Positions 35,845 through 45,380 of a stretch of DNA of 64,000 nucleotides are shown here, one piece after another. Position 1 is the stretch's first letter, and each line of letters opens with the position of its first letter. A program made the translations under genes and the position numbers. Below the pieces are notes generated by a model. That model had not been told where the DNA came from. It searched no databases and saw only the letters and a program-made list of their open reading frames with translations. This stretch comes from Hyunsoonleella pacifica (lineage in GTDB: Bacteria; Bacteroidota; Bacteroidia; Flavobacteriales; Flavobacteriaceae), in assembly GCF_004310335.1 (NCBI RefSeq), contig NZ_SIRS01000001.1, forward strand, positions 248,001-312,000, in the 5' to 3' direction.

Positions 35845-37407
35845 ATGAAAAAAAGTACTTTTAGATTTTTATTGTTTTGTGGTTTTACAATCTCTTCACT
35901 TTGTCTTACAGCACAAACAGCCCCTGATGAAGATACGAGTTCAGATCTCAGCTGTCCAGCATCTAATGAATTTAGAAATGAAACTAGAACCTCATCAGAT
36001 TTACCAAACCCTGTTAATGTAGGTACTATTGATGATAGAAGTTGTTATGCAGATTACTCAGAAAGTAATGTTTATGATAATACTTGGGGGATATATAACA
36101 TAACATATGGTTCAAACCATTTTCCAGAATCTTTGCAACCTAGAATAGAGCGCTCATTACCTAGATCTCAAACAACAGGCGTAGGGAGTTATGCAAGATT
36201 TACAGGAACTGTTAGAATCCTTGAAGTAGGAGATGCTGGAGGTTTTTTAAGTCAAGATGGTAGTTATTTCATGCAAGCCAAAGGGAAGCATACAGGAGGC
36301 GGAGGATCACCCGATCCTGCTATTTGTTTATATTTGGCGTTACCAATATATGGTACAGGAGTTAACAGTAATGTACAAGTGTCTTTCGATATTTATAGAG
36401 AGCAAATTGTTAACCGAGAAGGGTTTAGAGAATATACTTATTTAACCAATATCCCCAGAGATGTACCCACTGATGTTGAATTGGAGGTAGGTTTTAGGGC
36501 AGACCCAAACAATCCTTCAAAAAAAATACATTATGCTGATGCCGTTATCGGCGGGCAAGTTTTTAATTGGAACATTCCAGAGCCAGAAAGGGGTTTGCAG
36601 TCAGGCATTAGATACGGTGCCTATAGGGTTAAAGGCGGTAGAGCTCAAATCAGGTGGGCAAATACAACTTACGAGATGGAGGAAGTGGAAGGAGAACCTA
36701 TAGAAAATGATGATCCAGATTTAACAGAAGGGGTTTATAGTTTAGAAAATGTTGCTACTGGTCAATTTTTAACCGATGCAGGATTGCCAGCTACTCCAGT
36801 TACTATGAGTAACTCTGATGAAGCGCAAAACACACATTGGACTTTTGTTAACAGTGGTGCATTTTTTAATATTGATAGTGAAACCTTGGGGATACTGCGT
36901 GCACCGGGTTCTGGAGGTCCAGGAGGTCCTTATGTTATTTTAAGTACTGAAAGACCTTCCCCAGAAAGTACAAGTGATAAAATTTGGATAATTCATTACA
37001 ACGACTCAGATGATACATTTAGGTTTGAATCTGGTAGCGGTAGATTCTTATACCATGATACAATTGGGTATGTAACCCATTCTTTTGCTTCAGAAACTGA
37101 TAGTAGAAGTAAATGGAAAGCTAATTTAAAAAATGAGTCATTGAGTGTTTCTAATCAAGAAAGACAATTCGCTTCAATAAAAATATATCCTAACCCAGCA
37201 CAAGATAGATTTACTATAATCTCTAAAAATATTAATATTATGAAGCGTGTCGATATTTATAATATTTTAGGAAAACGAGTGTATCAAAACTTACCAAATA
37301 GTAATGTTTTAGAAGTTGAGAACTCCAGATTTGAAACAGGCGTTTATTTGGTTAAAGCTTTTTCAGTAGACAATAAAGTATTCTATTCTAAATTGATTAT
37401 ACAATAG
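35845..37407 (+). CDS. PL28 ulvan lyase with ulvan-binding-type module and T9SS tail
   Basis: 520 residues. Signal peptide ends near LTAQT. Residues about 27-280 are a PL28 catalytic domain ([47 protein letters not shown]), the family of ulvan lyases that cut rhamnose-3-sulfate/uronic acid links by beta-elimination. Residues about 297-430 are a beta-trefoil-like module found in four copies in this locus. The C-terminus (from [11 protein letters not shown] to KLIIQ) is a type A T9SS sorting domain. A second PL28 protein follows. Only a weak operator-like match (35777-35795) lies upstream. Confidence 0.88.
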   Translation: MKKSTFRFLLFCGFTISSLCLTAQTAPDEDTSSDLSCPASNEFRNETRTSSDLPNPVNVGTIDDRSCYADYSESNVYDNTWGIYNITYGSNHFPESLQPRIERSLPRSQTTGVGSYARFTGTVRILEVGDAGGFLSQDGSYFMQAKGKHTGGGGSPDPAICLYLALPIYGTGVNSNVQVSFDIYREQIVNREGFREYTYLTNIPRDVPTDVELEVGFRADPNNPSKKIHYADAVIGGQVFNWNIPEPERGLQSGIRYGAYRVKGGRAQIRWANTTYEMEEVEGEPIENDDPDLTEGVYSLENVATGQFLTDAGLPATPVTMSNSDEAQNTHWTFVNSGAFFNIDSETLGILRAPGSGGPGGPYVILSTERPSPESTSDKIWIIHYNDSDDTFRFESGSGRFLYHDTIGYVTHSFASETDSRSKWKANLKNESLSVSNQERQFASIKIYPNPAQDRFTIISKNINIMKRVDIYNILGKRVYQNLPNSNVLEVENSRFETGVYLVKAFSVDNKVFYSKLIIQ

Positions 37408-37476
37408 TTTAGCCATCTGATATAGTTGTCTGTTAAATTGATTTTTTCTTTGAGTTATAAGTCCAGTTGTCAATGA

Positions 37477-37495
37477 GCAGGACAGGTCAGGATAC
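37477..37495 (+). promoter_or_regulatory. CAGGA direct-repeat motif, site 2 (upstream of PL28 copy 2)
   Basis: GCAGGACAGGTCAGGATAC, cores 10 bp apart. A -7-like box TAGTTTTA (37515-37522) follows 19 bp later, and the ATG is 72 bp beyond the site. Confidence 0.6.
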
Positions 37496-37567
37496 CTTTT
37501 TAATCTGCAGTCAATAGTTTTACGTGTTATTTATTTTAATATCAGTATAATAAATACTAAAATAACT

Positions 37568-39577
37568 ATGGAAAAAATTACTTTAAAATCAATATTGTTT
37601 TTCTTTTTTACGTTATGTTCGCTTTTTGTAACCGCTCAAGACGCACCACCTTCTGATGATATCTTCAGACTGAAAAATGTAGAAACAGGGTTATTCTTAA
37701 CCGATTCAGGTTCAAGTGCAACAGCAGTAACCATGACAAATCTAGGGGAAGCAGATCCGAGTACTCATTTTAGGTTTGTACAAAGTGGAGCATTTTATAA
37801 CATTGATAGTGAAATCTTAGGAATATTACGTGCACCAGGTTCTGGAGGTCCAGGAGGCCCTTTTGTAGTTGTTAGTACAACTAAAGCTTCTCCAGCGGCT
37901 GATGCTGATAAAGTGTGGACGATACAACATAATACAACGGACGATACCTATAGATTTCAATCGGGAAATAGTGGTAGATTTATGTATCATGATGCTAATG
38001 GAACGGTAACTCATGTTTCAGTTGCAGCAACAGATGATAGAAGTAATTGGGAGCTTATTCCTTTCGTGGAAATCCCTGTAGTGATAGCTCCAGATGAAGA
38101 TACGAGCACAGATTTAAATTGCCCAGCTTCTGGTGAGTTCGAAAACAATAGTACCAGAAATGTAGATATACCAGGGTCTGTTAACGTGGGGACTGCGGAT
38201 GATAGAAGTTGTTACTCCGATTACTCAGAAAGTAATGTTAATGGGAAAGATTGGGGTGTTTATAATATTACTGCTGGCTCCAACCATTGGGATGCACCAA
38301 ACACCTTACAGCCTAGAATAGAACGTTCTTTAACTAGGTCTGGAGAAACAGGTGTTGGAAGTTATGCAAGATTCACGGGAACATTTAGGATTTTAGAGGT
38401 AGGCGATGCTGGTAGTTTTAGTCAAGATGGAACATACATTGCGCAAGCCAAAGGTAAACATACAGGAGGCGGTGGTCCACCAGATCCTGCCATTTGTTTA
38501 TATAGAGCACATCCTGTTTATGGCACAGGAATAAATGCAGACAAGCAAGTAGCATTTGATATTTATGCCGAGCGTATCTTGGAACGTGGCGGATCAGGTA
38601 GTGGTCGGGAAGTTGTTTTTCTAAAGAGAGTAGACAAAAATGCGGAAATTGATTTTGAACTAGAAGTTGGTTTTAGGGTGGATCCAAGTGATGCTACAAA
38701 GAAAATTCATTATTGCGATGCAATAATAGGTGGAGACGCTTTTAATTTTAATATTCCAGATCCAGAGAGAGGTACAGAATCAGGTATAAGATACGGAGTA
38801 TACAGAGTAAGAGGAGGTCGCGCTCAAATAAGATGGGCAAATACTACCTATCAAAGAGAGGAAGTTGTAGATAATTCTGGTACACCGCCTCCTGATGACG
38901 TTTTTAGATTAAGAAATGTTGCCACAGGGCAATTTCTAACAGCTGTAGGTTCAAGTGCTGAACCAGTTATCATGACCAATTCAGGTGAAGCTCAAAACAC
39001 ACATTGGACTTTCGTTGAGAGTGGTGCGTATTATAATATTGATAGTGAAACTGTTGGTATATTACGTGCACCGGGTGCTGGCTTTTCTGGAGGTGCGTAT
39101 CGTGTTGTTAGTACAGGAGCAGCAGCACCATCAAGTGATACAGATAAAACTTGGACGATAGAATATAATGATGTCGACGATACCTACAGATTCGAATCTA
39201 GAACTGCTGGCAGATATTTGTATCAAGAGGTAGATGGAACTGTTACACATAGTATAGTTCCAGAATCAGATACTAGAAGTGTATGGGAAGCTATTTCAAC
39301 TAGTCAAACTTTAAGTGTTTCTGAAGCAGAACTAAAAACTCCTTCAATGAATATATATCCTAATCCAGCAAAAGAAAGGTTTACAATTGCATTAAAAAAC
39401 ATTAACAATGTTGATGGCTTAGAGATTTATAATATTCTTGGAAAACGTGTATATCAAAGTAAATTTAATGGAAATAACTTAGAGGTTGAAAACACAGCTT
39501 TTAATACGGGTGTTTATCTGGTAAAAGCATATACAACAGATAATAAAGTATTCCATACTAAGCTAGTTATTAAATAA
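37568..39577 (+). CDS. PL28 ulvan lyase flanked by two ulvan-binding-type modules, T9SS tail
   Basis: 669 residues. Signal peptide ends near VTAQD. Order: trefoil-like module 1 (about 31-163), PL28 catalytic domain (about 174-426, same motifs as the upstream lyase including [11 protein letters not shown] and [12 protein letters not shown]), trefoil-like module 2 (about 443-574), T9SS type A sorting domain (about 595-669, [12 protein letters not shown] to KLVIK). A module of this sort has been described as an ulvan-binding domain in a Nonlabens ulvan lyase. Two binding modules on one enzyme would raise its affinity for the polymer. It is transcribed separately from the next gene, with a perfect hairpin between them. 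Confidence 0.88.
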   Translation: MEKITLKSILFFFFTLCSLFVTAQDAPPSDDIFRLKNVETGLFLTDSGSSATAVTMTNLGEADPSTHFRFVQSGAFYNIDSEILGILRAPGSGGPGGPFVVVSTTKASPAADADKVWTIQHNTTDDTYRFQSGNSGRFMYHDANGTVTHVSVAATDDRSNWELIPFVEIPVVIAPDEDTSTDLNCPASGEFENNSTRNVDIPGSVNVGTADDRSCYSDYSESNVNGKDWGVYNITAGSNHWDAPNTLQPRIERSLTRSGETGVGSYARFTGTFRILEVGDAGSFSQDGTYIAQAKGKHTGGGGPPDPAICLYRAHPVYGTGINADKQVAFDIYAERILERGGSGSGREVVFLKRVDKNAEIDFELEVGFRVDPSDATKKIHYCDAIIGGDAFNFNIPDPERGTESGIRYGVYRVRGGRAQIRWANTTYQREEVVDNSGTPPPDDVFRLRNVATGQFLTAVGSSAEPVIMTNSGEAQNTHWTFVESGAYYNIDSETVGILRAPGAGFSGGAYRVVSTGAAAPSSDTDKTWTIEYNDVDDTYRFESRTAGRYLYQEVDGTVTHSIVPESDTRSVWEAISTSQTLSVSEAELKTPSMNIYPNPAKERFTIALKNINNVDGLEIYNILGKRVYQSKFNGNNLEVENTAFNTGVYLVKAYTTDNKVFHTKLVIK

Positions 39578-39581
39578 AGAG

Positions 39582-39622
39582 CTTTTTGAGAATAAGAAGT
39601 TTAACTTCTTATTCTCAAAAAG
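39582..39622. terminator. Perfect 19-bp hairpin after the second PL28 gene
   Basis: Arms 39582-39600 and 39604-39622 are perfectly complementary, with a 3-nt loop TTA. The arms start with CTTTTTGAG and end with CTCAAAAAG. No long T run follows, so it may act as a terminator in both directions or as an mRNA 3'-end stabiliser. Confidence 0.7.
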
Positions 39623-39716
39623 TATTTACAGAATCATGATATAATTAGGTAATCTTACAATTTTATTTTTTCTAATATTGGTGCTTCACCGAGTTAATAT
39701 CCCGTTTGTCTTAAAA

Positions 39717-39735
39717 TCAGGACACTTCGGGATGC
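39717..39735 (+). promoter_or_regulatory. CAGGA direct-repeat motif, site 3 (upstream of the BNR protein)
   Basis: TCAGGACACTTCGGGATGC, cores 10 bp apart (the second is CGGGA). A perfect -7 box TATGTTTG (39748-39755) follows 12 bp later, and the ATG is 69 bp beyond the site. Confidence 0.6.
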
Positions 39736-39804
39736 TTTTTTCTAATATATGTTTGAATTTTAAATGATTTTAATCATAAAAAAGCTAATAGAAAAGACAT
39801 TGTT

Positions 39805-42270
39805 ATGAAACCACTTCAGTTAATACAAACCTTAATTAAGGACTATATATTTGTTTTAGTACTATATCTTGGTGCTATTTTACTTCCTCTAAAGGCTGCT
39901 GCGCAAGTTACATTTGAAAAAGAAGTTAAAATCACAGATATCGCCTTACATTTTGATGGTAATAAAGTCTCTTCAGATACTGCACCAAACTCGAGCACAG
40001 GATATGATTATGCATTTGGACCTCAAATATCGGCTCATGGCGATTGTATATTCACTTACAAGCATTATGTGTTTATGACTTGGTACAAAGGTGGTAAAGA
40101 AAATCGTAATATGATGTTGACACGTTATAATACAGAAACAGAAACTCAAAAAACAATCGAGTTTCCTCATAAGCATACAGGATTTAGAAATGTATGGTAT
40201 ATAGGAGAATCTCATAATACAATTGGTATAGGTGTTAGCCCTTTAGACGGTACCATACATTTGCTTTTTGACATGCACGCATACACAAGAACAAGACCAA
40301 CAAATGGTAGTTTAGCAAATGACTATTTTAGATATTCTTATTCTAAAAAAAATGCAGCAGATGTACCTGACGAAGAGTTTACATTAGACCAATTTGTAGA
40401 AGATAGTGGTGCAGGAGATTACACACATCTAAGTTTAAATGGAGCTATAGATTATAACGCTTTTTCAGAATTTACATATCCTCAGTTTTTTTTAAATACT
40501 CAAGGAGATTTGTTTTTTTCTATGAGAAAAGGATCAAGTCCTAATGGAGGTTATCATTTTGCTAAATATGATGCGAATACATCAACTTGGTCAAGTTTTA
40601 TAAAATTTGCAGATAAAAATGCAAAAAACTTTGGTGAACCATATAACTGGGGAATGTATGGTAGATTGCAATTTGTTGGAGGGAAAATAGCTATTGGTTT
40701 TCAGAAAAGGTCACAAAACACCAATGATAGATACTTGTATCAAAATGGGTTTTACTTTGCATATTCTGATGACCAAAGTGGAGAAACTGGATGGAAAAAT
40801 TATAAAGGAGAAAGCTTTACAACACCACTTCGTGATGCAGATAAAATTTTAGTATATGAACCTGGAGATTTAGTAACAACTACCCAAAGAAATCAAGTTT
40901 ATATGGTTGGTAGTTTTGACTGGACAATTACAGAAAGAGGAGATGTACATCTAATAGGTAGAGTAAGAGATGATGAAAATAATGTTACTAAAAATGTACA
41001 TACTTATAAAAAGGCTGGAGATACAGAATTTACTACTTCTACCGATTTTATAGGAGGGAATCGTTTATTTACCTCTGGAAACAATATTTATATGATTAGG
41101 TTAAATTCAGGTAGAATTTATATAGAACAATCTTTGGGAGGTACTAATAATTTTAGGAAAGTTTATGAAGCAACTTCAGGTAAACAATTTAGTCATGGTA
41201 GAGCATATGTAAGTAATGGTAAGCTCTATTATTATATGATGGAACAATCTACAGGAGATCAAAGACCTTTATATTTACACATTATAGACTTGGGTATAGA
41301 TGATAGTCCATTTCAAGTATCTCTAATTTCTCCCATAAATAATGAGAGTTATGAAGCAAATAAACCATTAGAAATTTCAGCTGAAGCCTTTAATGATAAC
41401 GGAAGTATTTCTAAAGTAGAATTTATTATTAACAACCAGGTTTTTGAAGAAGATACTACAAGTCCATATATTGTAAATTATACGCCAGATACAGAAGGAA
41501 CATATGCTATAAAAGCAATTGCTTATGATGAAAACAATGCAACAGTATCATCTCAAGAAATTAGTATAGACGTTTTTAGACGAAATGCTAATGATTTATC
41601 AGGAGATATTTACAGATTAAAAAATGTGGCTACAGGTAAATATTTAACATCTTCAGGGTCTTCTATAATAACTAGTGATTCTGGTGAGGGTTCAGACAAA
41701 GAGTGGCAGCTAGTTAAAGCAGAAGTTCCAGGGTTTGATTATTATAATATAGATAGTGAAGTTAGAGGAACTATTAGATTCACAGGTGGCGCTTCTAGCC
41801 CAGGGTTAGTAAGTACTAATTTTGGATCACCAAATACTAATGTGGATAAAATTTGGAGAGTAATTGCAAACAACGATGGTAGTTTTAGTTTTGCGACAAG
41901 AACTAGTGACAGATATCTATATCATGCCTCTAATAATACAATGACACATTCTGCAAATACAGATGATAGAAGTAAGTGGCAAGCTATATCTACAAGTCAG
42001 GCTCTAAGTATACACGATAATAAATTAAATTCATCTTCAATAAAAATATATCCTAATCCAGCTAATGACAGGTTTACAATTGCATTTAAAAATATAAACA
42101 ATATTAAGGGTGTAGAAATTTATAGCATTTTAGGAGAACGTATTTATCAAAATGAATCAAACGGAAGTGATTTGGAGGTTGAAAGTGCTAATTTTAAAAC
42201 AGGTATTTACTTAGTGAAAGCTATTGCAGATGATAATAAAGCTTATCATACAAAGCTAATTATTAAATAA
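39805..42270 (+). CDS. BNR-type beta-propeller protein, probable ulvan lyase (PL24/25/37-like), T9SS tail
   Basis: 821 residues. Signal peptide ends near LKAAAQ. Residues about 30-490 form a BNR_4-type beta-propeller (SAHGDCIFTYKHYVFMTWYKGGKENRNMML, GESHNTIGIGVSPLDGTIHLLFDMHAYT), the fold of the PL24, PL25 and PL37 uronate lyases. An Ig-like domain follows (about 502-592), then one copy of the locus's trefoil-like module (about 600-725) and a type A T9SS sorting domain (KIYPNPANDRF to KLIIK). It is likely a second type of secreted ulvan lyase. The exact family cannot be fixed by eye. A terminator follows at 42293. Confidence 0.75.
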   Translation: MKPLQLIQTLIKDYIFVLVLYLGAILLPLKAAAQVTFEKEVKITDIALHFDGNKVSSDTAPNSSTGYDYAFGPQISAHGDCIFTYKHYVFMTWYKGGKENRNMMLTRYNTETETQKTIEFPHKHTGFRNVWYIGESHNTIGIGVSPLDGTIHLLFDMHAYTRTRPTNGSLANDYFRYSYSKKNAADVPDEEFTLDQFVEDSGAGDYTHLSLNGAIDYNAFSEFTYPQFFLNTQGDLFFSMRKGSSPNGGYHFAKYDANTSTWSSFIKFADKNAKNFGEPYNWGMYGRLQFVGGKIAIGFQKRSQNTNDRYLYQNGFYFAYSDDQSGETGWKNYKGESFTTPLRDADKILVYEPGDLVTTTQRNQVYMVGSFDWTITERGDVHLIGRVRDDENNVTKNVHTYKKAGDTEFTTSTDFIGGNRLFTSGNNIYMIRLNSGRIYIEQSLGGTNNFRKVYEATSGKQFSHGRAYVSNGKLYYYMMEQSTGDQRPLYLHIIDLGIDDSPFQVSLISPINNESYEANKPLEISAEAFNDNGSISKVEFIINNQVFEEDTTSPYIVNYTPDTEGTYAIKAIAYDENNATVSSQEISIDVFRRNANDLSGDIYRLKNVATGKYLTSSGSSIITSDSGEGSDKEWQLVKAEVPGFDYYNIDSEVRGTIRFTGGASSPGLVSTNFGSPNTNVDKIWRVIANNDGSFSFATRTSDRYLYHASNNTMTHSANTDDRSKWQAISTSQALSIHDNKLNSSSIKIYPNPANDRFTIAFKNINNIKGVEIYSILGERIYQNESNGSDLEVESANFKTGIYLVKAIADDNKAYHTKLIIK

Positions 42271-42292
42271 AAATATTCAAAGTATTGAAAGT

Positions 42293-42330
42293 AAAAGCCA
42301 GAGCAAATTTGTTTCTGGCTTTTTAATTTT
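42293..42330 (+). terminator. Terminator after the BNR gene
   Basis: AAAAGCCAGA (42293-42302), a loop of 11 nt, TCTGGCTTTT (42314-42323), then an AT run. It separates the BNR transcript from the next gene, which has its own operator motif. Confidence 0.75.
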
Positions 42331-42331
42331 A

Positions 42332-42350
42332 ACAGGACAAAACAGGATGG
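42332..42350 (+). promoter_or_regulatory. CAGGA direct-repeat motif, site 4 (upstream of the Tat lipoprotein)
   Basis: ACAGGACAAAACAGGATGG, the clearest copy, with cores 10 bp apart. A -7-like box TATCTTTT (42362-42369) follows 11 bp later, and the ATG is 48 bp beyond the site. Confidence 0.65.
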
Positions 42351-42398
42351 CTTATAAAAGTTATCTTTTTAAATTCAACCTGTTTAAATATTTACTAA

Positions 42399-44315
42399 AT
42401 GAAAAGACGTAACTTCCTTCAGTTATCAACATTAGCAGGTGTAGGTTTATCATTGCCAATGGCAGGATTATTGAATGCCTGCAAAAGCCACCCAGAACAT
42501 TCTTTAGAATTTAAAAGTTTAATTACCGATTTGTTAAAAGACTGGAGTGATGCCATGTTAAAACAACAAATTATCAACCCCTCAAACTTAGAATTACACG
42601 GATCGTTAGATTGCCCCTCTTGTGAGCACATACATGGACGCTGTATGGATGCCGTATATCCGTTTTTGTACATGGCAGATAAAACAGGAGATGAAAAATA
42701 TGTTGAAGGTGCTAAGTTGGTCATGACATGGGCAGAAAACAATGTGTCTCAAGAAGATGGTTCATGGACAGTTATAAAAAACCCAAAATCTTGGAAGGGT
42801 ATTACTGTTTTTGGAGCTATTGCTTTAGCTGAAGGGTTGCATTATCATGCTCATGTGTTAGATGAAGTTACTCGTTTAGCCTGGACTAAGCGTCTTGAAG
42901 CAGCAGGACAATACATTTATGATACGTTTACTATCGATTTTACCAACATCAATTACCCAGGAACAGCTGTTTATGGTTTAGATTTAATTGGAGACGTTTT
43001 AAATAGGGATGATTTTAAGACGAAAAGTAAAACTTTGGCTTCAGAAGTAAAATCCTATTTCACTAAAAATGAAGGTTTATTGTTTGGCGAATGTAAAAAG
43101 AGTTCAAGTAAACTAAGTGAAAAAGGATTGCATGGTGTAGATTTAGGCTATAATGTAGAAGAAACTTTAAATAGTTTGGTCATGTATGCCATAAAGCACA
43201 AAGATGAAGAATTACTTCAAATTTTAACCAAATCGTTAAATAGTCATTTAGAATTTATGATGCCAGATGGAGGTTGGGACAATAGTTGGGGTAACAGAAT
43301 GTACAAATGGACCTATTGGGGTAGTAGAACTTGCGATGGAAGCCAATTGGCTTTTGGAATGATGTCACACATAAATCCTGCATTTGGTACAGCAGCTGTA
43401 AAAAATACCGAACTTTTAAAAAGCTGTACTTCAGATGGCTTAATTCATGGAGGTCCTCATTATGTTTCAGCAGGAGTATTGCCTTGTATTCATCATACAT
43501 TTACACACGCAAAACCACTAACAGCACTTTTAGATCATTGGGAACATTTACCTGAAATAAACAAAAATGCAGCATTACCAAGAGCAACAGCAGATGGTGT
43601 AAAGCATTTTAAAGATTTAGATGTGTACCTATTTTCTAGAGGAGATTGGAGAGGAACTGTAAGTGCTTACGATGCTGAATATCATTATAAGAATGATTAT
43701 CGTCAAGCATCAGGTGGTGCTTTAGGTGTTTTATACCACAATAAAGTTGGTTTAATCTGTGCTGCTAGTATGGCAAAATATGAAATGGTTGAAAAAAACA
43801 ATCAACAAGTACAACCTGGTAAAGATATTTGTTTAACACCACGTATAGAAAGCTATAAAGATGAGATTTGGTATACTAATTTGTATGATTTACCAGCTAC
43901 AGTTAGTTCTAAAGATGAAAATGGGACTATTAAATTAGTAGCAGATGTTGCACTAAAAAATGTTAATAGAAAAGAAATTGAAGGAACAGCTTCTAAATTT
44001 GATATTACTTATGAGTACAATACAAACGAAACCGCAATTTTTGTAAAAACATCTCAAAAGATTACCACACCAACATCTTTTGTGTTACCTATTGTTTCTC
44101 CAAATAGTGAAAAGGTCACTATTGTAAATAAAAATGAAATTACAATACAAAAACCAGAAGGATTGGTTACTATTAAAGCCAATGCGCCTATTAAAACCAA
44201 GGAGATAGAAGGAAAAAGAACATTTAACATGGTTCCTGGAGTAGAAGCTTTGCCTTTAGAAGTGTTTTTTAAAGACGATATAGAAAGATTAGAGATAACA
44301 ATTCAAGTTAGTTAA
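42399..44315 (+). CDS. Tat-type lipoprotein, toroid-fold uronate lyase or dehydratase-like
   Basis: 638 residues. The N-terminus has a twin-arginine motif (KRRNFLQLS) and a lipobox ending at LLNAC (Cys28), so it should be exported folded and lipid-anchored. The first ~380 residues are helical with repeated W/Y-rich segments (CEHIHGRCMDAVYPFLYMAD, DGGWDNSWGNRMYKWTYWGSRTCDG, IHHTFTHAKPL), as in (alpha/alpha) toroids of polysaccharide lyases. The C-terminal ~230 residues look like a beta-sandwich. In ulvan loci two kinds of protein fit: PL40-type ulvan lyases and the oligosaccharide dehydratase known from a Formosa ulvan locus. I cannot choose between them. Its stop overlaps that of the convergent AraC gene. 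Confidence 0.6.
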   Translation: MKRRNFLQLSTLAGVGLSLPMAGLLNACKSHPEHSLEFKSLITDLLKDWSDAMLKQQIINPSNLELHGSLDCPSCEHIHGRCMDAVYPFLYMADKTGDEKYVEGAKLVMTWAENNVSQEDGSWTVIKNPKSWKGITVFGAIALAEGLHYHAHVLDEVTRLAWTKRLEAAGQYIYDTFTIDFTNINYPGTAVYGLDLIGDVLNRDDFKTKSKTLASEVKSYFTKNEGLLFGECKKSSSKLSEKGLHGVDLGYNVEETLNSLVMYAIKHKDEELLQILTKSLNSHLEFMMPDGGWDNSWGNRMYKWTYWGSRTCDGSQLAFGMMSHINPAFGTAAVKNTELLKSCTSDGLIHGGPHYVSAGVLPCIHHTFTHAKPLTALLDHWEHLPEINKNAALPRATADGVKHFKDLDVYLFSRGDWRGTVSAYDAEYHYKNDYRQASGGALGVLYHNKVGLICAASMAKYEMVEKNNQQVQPGKDICLTPRIESYKDEIWYTNLYDLPATVSSKDENGTIKLVADVALKNVNRKEIEGTASKFDITYEYNTNETAIFVKTSQKITTPTSFVLPIVSPNSEKVTIVNKNEITIQKPEGLVTIKANAPIKTKEIEGKRTFNMVPGVEALPLEVFFKDDIERLEITIQVS

Positions 44316-45193
44316 AAATTGGGTGTAGAGTTTCTAAACTTTCCTGGAGCCAGACCTGTTTTTCGTTTAAATAATCTGTTGAAATAAACGTCAGATTCAA
44401 AACCCAATTCAAAAGCAATCTCCTTTTGAGACTTATTCGTATTTAGTAATAATTCTTTAGACTTTTCAATTTTAAGTAATAGATAATATTGCAAAGGAGC
44501 AATACCAGTTTGTTTTTTAAAATCTATTCTAAATTTAGAATAACTAACTCCCAAATGTGTAGCGATTTCTTTTAAATTGATGGTGTTATTTATGTTTTTA
44601 TACATGACGCTTTTTGCTAAAGAAACCATAGAGTTTAACTGATCTATATTGCTCCCTGCACTTTTAATATTATGTAATTCTGCCATTAATTGAAGACAAA
44701 CTCCAGAGGCTAACCTCTGATAACCATAAGATTCTTCATCAAATAATTTAAAAAGGGTATTAAAGTAATTTAAAACAGAAGGTTTGTTACATTTAGAAAT
44801 AATAGGAGCATCTGCATTAAAAAATCCATTAGTTAAAAACTGATTGGCTATTTCTCCAGAAAAACCAACCCAGCGTTCTGTCCAACCACTAGTTTTATTA
44901 GGCCTATACCTGTGCCAAACTTCAGGAAATAATAAGAAAACATCACCATCAGTAACCTTTAATTTTCCAGTTGAGTTACTTTCAAAAACACCCTCTCCTT
45001 TAGTAATTAATACGATATGAAATTCATTAAGGACACGTCCTCTATCCCACGTGAAAAAATATTGATCAGGATGATCTTTGGAAGGGTATAATGTGTGCTT
45101 TTTAATAACATTTCGTCCTAAATTATTGATAAAAAAACCCCAAGACTTATCTTTATTAGTAGTGATTAGATATTTTTTATAAGAATTATTCAT
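44312..45193 (-). CDS. AraC-family regulator of the ulvan locus
   Basis: 293 residues. An N-terminal cupin-like sensor domain (HIVLITKGEGVFES, DGDVFLLFPEVWHRYRPN) is followed by a two-helix-turn-helix AraC domain (INLKEIATHLGVSYSKFRIDFKKQTGIAPLQYYL and QKEIAFELGFESDVYFNRLFKRKTGLAPGKFR). It is divergent from the first GH78 gene, whose operator motif (45295) lies between them, and overlaps the upstream lipoprotein gene tail to tail by 4 bp. AraC proteins bind direct repeats about one helical turn apart, so it is the first candidate for recognising the 10-bp-spaced motif found across the locus. The ligand is probably a rhamnose-containing sugar (inference). Confidence 0.85.
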   Translation of the reverse strand: MNNSYKKYLITTNKDKSWGFFINNLGRNVIKKHTLYPSKDHPDQYFFTWDRGRVLNEFHIVLITKGEGVFESNSTGKLKVTDGDVFLLFPEVWHRYRPNKTSGWTERWVGFSGEIANQFLTNGFFNADAPIISKCNKPSVLNYFNTLFKLFDEESYGYQRLASGVCLQLMAELHNIKSAGSNIDQLNSMVSLAKSVMYKNINNTINLKEIATHLGVSYSKFRIDFKKQTGIAPLQYYLLLKIEKSKELLLNTNKSQKEIAFELGFESDVYFNRLFKRKTGLAPGKFRNSTPNF

Positions 45194-45294
45194 GTCATTT
45201 TGTATAACTAATATATCAAAATGTCAATTGAAAATATCATTCTTATCCAAGAAATTTACAATCAATAACAATTAATTAGAAAATAAGCATTTTA

Positions 45295-45313
45295 CCAGTA
45301 TTTAACAGGATAG
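45295..45313 (+). promoter_or_regulatory. CAGGA direct-repeat motif, site 5 (upstream of the GH78 operon)
   Basis: CCAGTATTTAACAGGATAG, cores 10 bp apart, the first weaker (CAGTA). A -7-like box TATATTTA (45333-45340) follows 19 bp later, and the ATG at 45381 is 67 bp beyond the site. It lies between the operon and the divergent AraC gene. Confidence 0.55.
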
Positions 45314-45380
45314 TAAATTATAAGATTAAAAATATATTTACGAAGCTTTAAAAATAAGATGTTTGTTTACCCTTAAAAAT

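Noticed and set aside
45194-45222. CATTTTG...CAAAATG inverted repeat before the AraC gene as its operator
   Set aside because: The arms are only 7 bp and AT-rich, expected by chance at this base composition.
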